Part shown: positions 56,209 through 64,000 of the stretch, piece by piece
Numbering within the stretch: the first letter of the stretch is position 1
How the letters are laid out: every line of letters starts with the position of its first letter
NCBI GenBank assembly: GCA_011799875.1
Contig: CM022297.1
Span: 515,223,257 to 515,287,256, forward strand
Source: Thinopyrum elongatum
Lineage: Eukaryota > Streptophyta > Magnoliopsida > Poales > Poaceae
DNA: 64,000 nucleotides
Reading direction: 5' to 3'
Position numbers and translations under genes: made by a program
Notes under the pieces: generated by a model
What the model was told of the DNA's origin: nothing
The model's input: the letters and a program-made list of their open reading frames with translations, nothing else
The model's database searches: none

Positions 56209-57087
56209 AGTAGGATGATTGATTGCCCTAACTGAATAAACCAAGTCCGTGTCAAGTGAGAAGTGAGTAAGTGACACAGCTCCACGCTGACAGAGAAGAC
56301 AATAGCCCAGATGCATGCGACATCCAAACCAAACAGCTCTCAACTTTTGCCAAAGTCACTCTGACTGAATAAGCAGACAACAATAGCCTAGATGCTTGCA
56401 CGTCCAAACCAAACAGCTACGATATGAACTTCTCCCAACCAGCATGTGAGTAATACATAGCTTGGTTCGTCCTTGTAAATAATACATAGCTCAGTTCGGT
56501 CTGCGTAAATCATACACAAACAATACAGAGTTGTGCTACGATAAGAGTTAAAATAAAATTCAGGGTTGTACAAAGCCCAACCTTCCCTACGGCGAATTAA
56601 AAGCACATCTACTGATTTGCTCTACTCAAGCAACCCAACAAGAGGCTGGCAAATAGATTTAGGAAAGAATACATCATCTACTCGACAAATTCGCTTGACA
56701 AATAGATTTAGGAACGAATACAGACAGAATCTGGTTACAGGCCGGTTGCATGATGGTGGTTGACCACTTGAGTTGCAGGCTTGCAGTAAATTGCGGATTG
56801 AACTGGACACCCGTGAAGCTCTCCGATGCATCACTTGACTGGATCCACGAACTGCTGTTCAAGATGAATACAAAATCAGCACAACGTGTATAGAACAGGT
56901 TCTATTGTTTCAGAATGAAGAATGCACAACAGAGTTTAGATAATTGCTACTTATGGGAGTGAGTAAAATTAACCCCGATCATTTGAATTACCAGGATAAG
57001 GCAGCTAGTTCTTGCTGGTCTCTCATTCTTCCCGTCTCCATTCTTTGCCTGAGATTACACAAAACGCCCCTCCATCATTTCTTCCCA
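56209..57087 (-). other. 3' flank of the NLR fragment, inverted copy
   Basis: Inverse of 43950-44817. Non-coding, with the same possible 3' UTR intron. It directly follows the agc duplication of E. Confidence 0.55.
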
Positions 57088-59570
57088 CTATTCTTTTTTC
57101 TGCGAGGGTCTCTTCCCACTCCTTTTCATCCTTCTTAAAACATGAAATCTTCACGGACTCTGTGGACACGGATTTCACGGTCGGGGTGCAAGTTGATTGC
57201 TTTTTTAATGGAAAGATTCCAGACTCCAGAGCCTTCACCTGCTTGGACCTGTGCAGAAACAATCGATTTTGATATCAAGGTGTGCAAGGCCTGAAAGATG
57301 CTCCACCCCCAAGTCTGCAAAAAAGTCGGACGCCACCGATATTGGGGTCAACTCAGATGGAGACATCGGAGTGCTGGCACAGCACCTGGTGCAAATGTAG
57401 CCGCTGTCCAAATGATTTTATCTCTAAGATGCGCACTCCACCAGTAGCAGGATAAGGGGACTTATATTTGAAGTGGAACACCTTTAGGGGTTTGAATCCA
57501 TTACTACCCACGGTCAGCTTTCTTTGATCGCATATTTTATCTCTAGCTGAAGATGGGCCAGATAAGGCATGCCCATGAGGACTTGGAGACTCTCCTTATC
57601 AATTCCTGACTATTTGCAGAGTTTCACGAGATTCTGGAGGGAGGCCATTCCCCTGGGAACCATTCCAAAGCTGACTGAATTTCAAGAATTGGAGGCACGT
57701 GTATGTGCAGCATGGGTTACAGAACAGACGCTCGGCTATATCTCATCAATATGAAGACAACGAAGGTTGCATTTGCCAAAATCATTTACTTCCTCCGCAA
57801 ATCTCACTGGTCGTCAGTTTTCATGATTTCTGCAACTGCGCCACAGTTGATGGCAGTTTTGGAAGTAGATAACAGCCTCTCAAATCCAGAGCTCTAAGTG
57901 CTGCAGCTTTCCAATTTCACCAGGAAGCTCCGTCATTTCAAAACTGTTAATTGCAAATACCTCAACTGCCGTGAACTTCCAATGTGTTTTACATGCTTGT
58001 TTTCCAACCACAAACATCCTTTAAGATCCAACACCAGCAAAGCATGGAAGTCCACAAGATGGGGTATCTGCTCAATTGCCAAAACACAGTCAGTGAGCGA
58101 ACATGTATCTTGATTTCTGTAATTGCACGAACTGCGCCATTATGCTCTTTGCCACTAAATTGCATGGACAGGGGTCCAATCTTGCTTGGAAAAGAATTGC
58201 ATACACGTCCATTCAAAACAGTGGCAAAATTCTCTTCATCTGATAAAGTATGATAAGGTCAAGCACCATATCATGGACTCGACAATATTTCACAGTACCA
58301 TCCTCATCAATATCAGTTGGCTGGATCATATTTTATTAACAAGTTCATTGGTACAGCTCTTTGTACCTCATCCAAACGTCCCCATTGTCTATCAAGGAAT
58401 CTCTTCGGCCATCCATTTCCATTTCAGTTCTTCACACTCCATATTGTAGTCCTCTGGATATATACACAAGTACAACAAACAAGTTTTCAAATGGTGTGGA
58501 AGATCCCAGTAACTAAGTAATAGTATACCATTCTTCTCTTTTAAGTTCCCATCATTATCAAGCAAAGGACCAGTACCAATGGAATCTTACAGTCTCTCCA
58601 TTCATCCTTCTTATGTCTCTTATTGGCACAGCAAACTTGCAAATGTAATTATAGCTAGTGGAAGATCACCACATTTTTTTAAAGATCTTAGTTGACACAT
58701 CTTCCAGTTCAACAGGACAGGGGTCATCTACGCGGAATATTCTCTTAAAGAACAATTTCGAGAACAATTTGTAACCGGAGTACTTTAATAAAGCTATTAA
58801 TTGGATCTGGCCTGGCTGTTTAATTTTTTTATTTCTTATTTTCGAGTAACTTATTTTGCATCAATCAAAGTACTCCGGTTACAAATAGATAAGGCTGCCC
58901 GTAATGGGAGTATCATAGCTTGTTATAATGCATGCCAACTAGACAATTTTGATGAGGTGACATAGAATTTAATGAAGAAAAATAGGATTGAGTATCATAT
59001 CATGATACCTATATAATAATATTTACTACTATATGTCTTGCATGACAATAAATAAGGTCATTTAGATACTAATATATGATACTATGAATTACGGAGGTAG
59101 TATCATACAGTAGTATCATATACATTATACTAACTTATGATACTACCCACTGCAGGAGCCTAGATTAAAATGAGTACTACAAAATACAAATAGAGGCATT
59201 GATTCGATCTGGCCTGGCAAAAAAAAAAACTGTTTCCGGTCAAGATTTGTGCAATTTTACGAATTAGTCGGTCTATGTTCCAACCATTTGGCTGACATTC
59301 CTTGTCATCGATTGACACAAGATATCCTTCAAAAGCTTCTGTAGATCAAGAGTGCGTGAAACCGATACAGAAGCTCGGACTGGAAGTCCTCTCCTACTCC
59401 AATCTTACGATACACATCCATTGCCAAGGTGGTCTTCCCCAACCCTCCGGACCCAACAATCGGCACCACTTTCAGCTCCATACTCTCATCCATCAACAAA
59501 TTAGTAACTTGCTTCACTCGGCCGTCCATTGCCACCAAGCCCTTGACCTCCTCTTGGAGCGTGGTTATCC
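57088..59570 (-). pseudogene. NLR resistance gene fragment, inverted copy
   Basis: Same fragment as 41486-43949 on the other strand. Here the P-loop is readable without a break (VPIVGSGGLGKTTLAMDVYR, about 59425-59480), preceded by VKGLVAMDGRVKQVTNLLMD. The RNBS-A-like segment following it is shifted by one base loss. CIYPEDYNM and FSGKEHNGAVRAITEIKIHV are visible near 58445 and 58110. The two MITE-like insertions are at the same place. Gene 5' sequence ends at 59570, where LINE ORF1 begins at GCGG. Confidence 0.85.
58893..59160. mobile_element. MITE-like element inside the NLR fragment, inverted copy
   Basis: Inverse of 41893-42158, with ends GGCTGCCCGTAATGGGAGTA and CACTGCAGGAGCC. Same insertion, not an independent event. 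Confidence 0.65.
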
Positions 59571-60872
59571 GCGGAGCTCACCTTGGCCCTCAACAAGCTC
59601 ACTGTCAACATTTCCGTTCCGACGGTCTATCCTCTGGCGGTGGCTTCCACCGATCGTGAAGGAGCAAGTCATTCGCAATATGTCTAGGCTCCTTGGTAAG
59701 ATCATGGAGGTCGATGGGGCCTTGCTGTTCAAGGGGGCGGCGGTCCGCCCCAAGGTCAAGTCTCCCGACTCGTCCAAGCTACAAACCACGGTTCATGTGT
59801 TCTTCAACGACATCGGTTACGACTCCGCATTTCGGTCGAAGGGACCGCTCGTGGTGAACCCCTAGCCGGATGGTGGTGATGGCTCGGGCAAGGCACATGA
59901 TGGGGGAGTGATGGAGGTCAAGACAACCACCCCCGCTATCACGGCCCATCCCTGGGCTCGGATGATGAGGAAGAAGAATCTTCAGGGCCGGATGACTCCT
60001 CCAAGCAAGCGAAGGCGGTCAGTCTTCGGCGGCTGCTGCGGAGGAAGAGGAGGACATTGTGGCCATCGCGGCCATGCTGGAGGAGGCGGCAACCACCTCC
60101 TGGGCTCGGCGGTGGCGCCGCTGCTCTCTCCCCGGTCCCCGATGGCGCGGCTGAGGGGAGAGTGACACCAGCAGCGTTGGCTGGCTGTGTGCCGCATTCT
60201 TGCCCTCGGTTGGCCTCGCCAGGGCCTCAGCTCGTCATCCCCGCCGTCCTGCCGCAGGTGCCGGCGAAGGTGCTGGTCTCGGTGGCGTGCTTCCCTCGTC
60301 GCTCGCCGCATATCTGGCGCCCCTCCTTCCCCGAGCCAAGGGCCGCTCGAGGTCGGCCTCGTCCCCGGCAATGACGGCGCGGAAGAGCGCACGCTTGGGG
60401 TCCTCGGCCAGGCCGGAAGGGGCATCCCCCAATGCGGTGGGAAGGCTCTGTGCCGCCGCAGCGGCGCGCAACCTCGATGCAGGTCCGTCAAACCTCCGCT
60501 CCCCTCTTTAGATGATGATGATGATGATATTCCCTCCTTCTCAGCACTCGCGTGTGTCCCCCTTGGCCATTTGGCAAAAATTGCGGCGGACACCGCGATA
60601 GTTTTTTGGGGCGAAAAGGCCCCGCTTTGGAACAAATCGCGGGCATCCAACCGAAAGAACTCCTGGATGGCCGTCTCGCCGCGACGAGGAGCTCGGGCGA
60701 CTTCGTCGACAATGACGCCGCCCTCCTACCCCTCAACCGTCCTCGCTGAGGGGGCTCGGGCCTATTGCGCCCGAGGAGGTTCGAGGTAGGACCCTTCCCG
60801 TACCGCCCAGTTGCGTGTGCGCTTAGTGCCTCTATCACCGTGGGGTCCAGGGAGGACCCCCTAGCCGAATAG
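59571..60872 (+). pseudogene. LINE X2 ORF1 C-terminal part
   Basis: Homologous to 23949-25269, beginning inside the DUF4283-like region (ELTLALNKLTVNISVPTV). The acidic and Ala-rich tail is split into several phases by single-base losses (for example near 59823 and 59857). It ends with TAG at 60870-60872, abutting ORF2. Confidence 0.75.
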
Positions 60873-61597
60873 ATGCACGCGCTCTTTGGAACCTGCGGGG
60901 CCTCGGCCATGATGGCCGCCGCAGGCATCTTGTGGAGTACATGGAGGAGGAGTGTATCGACATGTGGTGATCCAGGAGACGATGCAAACGGAATTCTCGT
61001 TAGCTGAGTGGAGCGCCTTAGTAGGCACCTGTTTGCCTGGCACTGGCTGCCATCTAGTGGGGTGGCTGGTCACTCCGGGGGTATCCTCTTAGGTGTTAGT
61101 GGTACCACCTTCGAAGTCGGCTCCATGGACCGGGGCAAGTTCTTCGTTAGTATGGAAGTATGGGAGAGAGCAATCAACTTCAAGTGGGAAGTGATTGTGG
61201 TCTACGGACCGGCAGACCATAGTCGTTCTCCGGCCTTCCGATGAACTATGAGTGAAAATCTCGTCGACTAACTCCCCATGATTATTGCTGGGGACTTTAA
61301 CCCGATTCATTCTCCGTCTGACAAGAGTAATGCCCGGGTGGATGTCCCGGGCATGCAGCGATTCAATGATTCGATTGCTGATCTCGGTCTTCGAGAGCTG
61401 GACCATGTTGGGGCGAGGTTCACTCGGACCAATCGCCAGGTGGCCCCAACCCGGAGTGGTCTTGATAGGGTGTTCATGTCCCCTGAGTGGAAGTTGCGTT
61501 TTCCCCTAGCTATTCTTCAGGCACCATGAGGATTGAGTCGGACCACGTCCCCCTTCATTATCGTCGAGCGACGAGCGGCCGCACCCCCCCGCCTTGA
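60873..61597 (+). pseudogene. LINE X2 ORF2 endonuclease
   Basis: Homologous to 25270-26001. HLFAWHWLPSSGVAGHSGG to VVYGPADHSRSPAF is open (61008-61244), and MIIAGDFNPIHSPSDK onward is open (61278-61529). The start MHALF is followed by a base loss. The catalytic GDFN is kept, and the same truncation before the RT occurs. Confidence 0.8.
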
Positions 61598-61640
61598 TTC
61601 AGGTTCGAGTTTACAAAGGGAGTACATAGCAGGGGACAGC

Positions 61641-64000
61641 CACTACCAGAATGACCTACTATGCCGACGGCCCAGGCCGTCGGCATAGGCCAGTTCCCGT
61701 CGGGATAGGCCTATGCCGACGGCCACCGTCGGCATAGGGCCGTCGGCAACATATGCGTCGGCGTACCCGGGATGCCGTCGGGATAGAAAAGCCGTCGGCA
61801 TAGACGTCTATGCGACGGCTTCCGTACGGCCGTCGGCATAGATTCACCGTCGGCAAAAAAAAGGACGAGACGGCAGCTGACGGCGCCGTTGCGAAGTCCG
61901 ACCAACCATGAGCTGCCACGTGGCATGCTATGCCTACGGCTTTGCCGTCGGCATATATGCAAATCATGCCTACGACTTTGCCGTCGAACATAGAATGCCA
62001 TGTGGCAGCTATGGTTGCTCGTGGTCATGGACTATGCCTACGGCATTGCCGTAGGCATAGATGCAAAACTTGCCGACGGTTTGCCGTAGGCATAGTCCTC
62101 GACCAGGAGCTATCAGAGCTGCCACGTGGCATGTATGAGCTAGTAGCACATCTATGCCGACGGCAAAGCCGTCGACATAGCTCGCGAGCTATATTCATGA
62201 TAAATATACAAGTGATATTGCAAAAATTGAATAAAAGAAATACATTCATAATAAATGAAACATTAAAATTATTTGGTCTGAATAAGAAACAATAGACTTT
62301 TTATTATTATAAATGTCAATTACAAGCATTCAGGAATTACAATTGAGGAAAAAAAAAATAAAAGAAGGAAAAGTCTAAACTAAACCTACACTAAACTATC
62401 TAGTTCTTCATCTTCTGCTTCTTTCTTCCAGTTCATAACCTGCAAAACAAGAAACCACAAACAGGAAAAACTTGATAAGGTTAAAATGTAGCATTCCCCT
62501 AAGGGAAATGCCTTCGCTGTAGGAGCTAGCACTTAGGAGTTTGGAAACATTAGTCAAACCCCAATCGGTTAAGTTGATCAAAGAAATAGTAGAAGAGAGC
62601 CAACACTATGTAAAGTGGCCAATGGCACAGTAACCAGCTAGGCCAAAAGGAACAGGTTCAATTGGCAGCAAGGAATAACCAAGACAGAAGTAGAGCCAGC
62701 AAAGTATGGATCAAAGCCAAACCCTAAATCAACTCAAATTAGCACTAATCCATGATTAGGGGATCCCTCAATTAAGCTTGGGTTATCACTACATGCAACC
62801 ATCAGGACTAAACCATATAACTAAACCACCAGTAGATGATGTACTAAACCATACAGAAATACCAATACATGGTATTTAGATAAAGACTAGTATATATCAA
62901 ACACAGATACCAGCTTGAAAGAGAAACTTAATTTTATACCACTACAGGAGCAAATCATGAACCAGAGTAATTGCAGTAAAGAGATGAATCAGTATATGTG
63001 ATCAATAAGAGAGTTACAGCTATATACAAATGAAGGACTATATCCTTTATAAGATGACAAGAAACAGTAGCACTTATGATATGAACAAACAGAACCAGCA
63101 GCCAGCCAATAAAGAAACTAGCATGTGCTATATGACAGGAACAATAACATCTATAAGACCAAGATAATTGCAATGATAGACCAACAGTAGGGTCATGCAA
63201 TCATTCGATCCATTATTGCAGCACTAGTTAAGCGACAAATCAAATATAACAGTAGTTCCATTGGTTCAACCAACAAGTTAACAAAAGTTTACTTCCCTAC
63301 TAATTTTGCAACTCGTGATAATAAAGAAAGAGCACAAATAAATAGGAATGATCTTTTCCATGACACAAGCACGGCAAGCACAAACAAAATCACCCATGCG
63401 ATGAAACAGAGCACAGGTACTAATATAGCAGCACAAGAGAGGGAGCTAGAGGTAGGAGACGGATTCACAGGAAGGAGGTGTGTAGTCGTGCGCACACGAC
63501 CACGTCGCCGTCACACGGTGGGAGGATGTTGTAGTCGAGTTGGACCATGTGCGGGGCGTCGTCGTGGATTCGTGGCGGTGGATGACCTGGTTGTCGTCAT
63601 CGTCCACGGAGGATGCCTGCTGCTCCGAATATAACAAACAAGTGTGTGCTAGTGTCGTTGATCTAGTACAGAAATTAAGCAAGCTAGTATAGGAGACACG
63701 CGTGCTGCTGCTAGTATCTACAGAAATAAATCAAGCTGCCTGTGTGTGGTTGAGCTAGCTTAGTACGTACAGTCCATGGTTGGGCTCCAAAACTAACAGA
63801 GCATGCTAGCGTCAACAGAATCAATCACAGGTTTTTTTGTTGTTGTTGCTAGCACTGCTAGTTGTATGTGTTGATCCATCTATCCATGGACCTAACTAAT
63901 GTTGTTGTATCTAGACTAAGTGCAGCAACCCAAGAAGAACTAAAACTGCAGAACACATGTGTACGTAACTACGTATACTCATCCATGGCAAACTGTACCA
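61641..64000 (+). mobile_element. CACTA element E, copy 5 (+), runs off the window
   Basis: Left end CACTACCAGAATGACC preceded by agc. It contains the left subterminal array (to about 62190) and the AT-rich cargo region up to the window edge, equivalent to about 28440 in copy 1. It carries the G at 61782 and T at 62639 that define the second E class, with the inverted copy at 32712-39421. Confidence 0.88.

Larger units (their letters stand above)
59571..61637 (+). mobile_element. LINE X2, 5'-cut copy (+)
   Basis: From GCGGAGCTCACC (homologous to 23949) to the agc before E at 61641. The breakpoint with NLR sequence shares GCGG with X1. Substitutions at 59628 and near 59749 and 59764 separate it from X1 and are shared with the inverted copy at 39422-41485. 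Confidence 0.85.

Noticed and set aside
1..64000. tRNA or rRNA genes
   Set aside because: The only tRNA-like matches are the 18-bp tRNA-Asp primer sites of LTR elements. I saw no cloverleaf or rRNA sequence by eye.

Overview
This window reads as nuclear intergenic DNA of a Triticeae grass (wheat, barley, Aegilops or rye group). The evidence is the repeats: grass L1-type LINEs, large LTR retrotransposons primed by tRNA-Asp, a Stowaway MITE with CTCCCTCCGTTCC ends, and CACTA transposons with long arrays of subterminal motifs. I see no intact host gene. Everything recognisable is a transposable element, a gene-like cargo inside one, or a broken NLR resistance-gene fragment.

Layout, first half. 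At 1-356 is the 3' end of a LINE ORF2 (RNase H). From 665 to about 5250 lies LINE-A (+). It is split by LINE-B (-, about 1105-3395) and by a Stowaway MITE (4578-4836). At 5267-11041 is a minus-strand LTR retrotransposon without reverse transcriptase. Its upstream LTR is truncated. A third LINE (called X1) covers about 18706-26005 and perhaps starts before 11350. It is interrupted by a complete plus-strand LTR retrotransposon (11351-18700, TSD gctgg, perfect tRNA-Asp primer site, one protease-type ORF, no RT). It is also interrupted by a 3.6-kb CACTA element (19663-23299, TSD ggc) that carries a four-exon gene-like unit.

Layout, second half. From 26045 the window is built from three blocks: X (the 3' part of the LINE), E (a 6983-bp CACTA element, complete at 49223-56205 with TSD agc) and Y (an NLR pseudogene with nested MITEs). 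The order is X1-E(+), a fold-back near 32.71 kb, then E(-)-X(-)-Y(+)-E(-), a 125-N gap at 48987-49111, then X end-E(+)-Y(-)-X(+)-E(+). Substitutions I checked by eye sort the E copies into two classes and the X copies into two classes. Blocks 32.7-49.0 kb and 49.1-64 kb have the same class order in opposite orientation. The simplest reading is one real locus, X1-E-Y-X2-E (a tandem duplication of about 12.4 kb), with 26.0-49.2 kb being either an inverted assembly duplicate or a very young inverted duplication.

Sequence quality falls after about 31.8 kb. Single-base deletions, mostly in homopolymers, break frames that are open in the 23.5-26 kb copy. Frameshifts in the second half should therefore not be read as biology without read support. 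All comparisons here were made by eye at selected sites. No alignment or database search was run.
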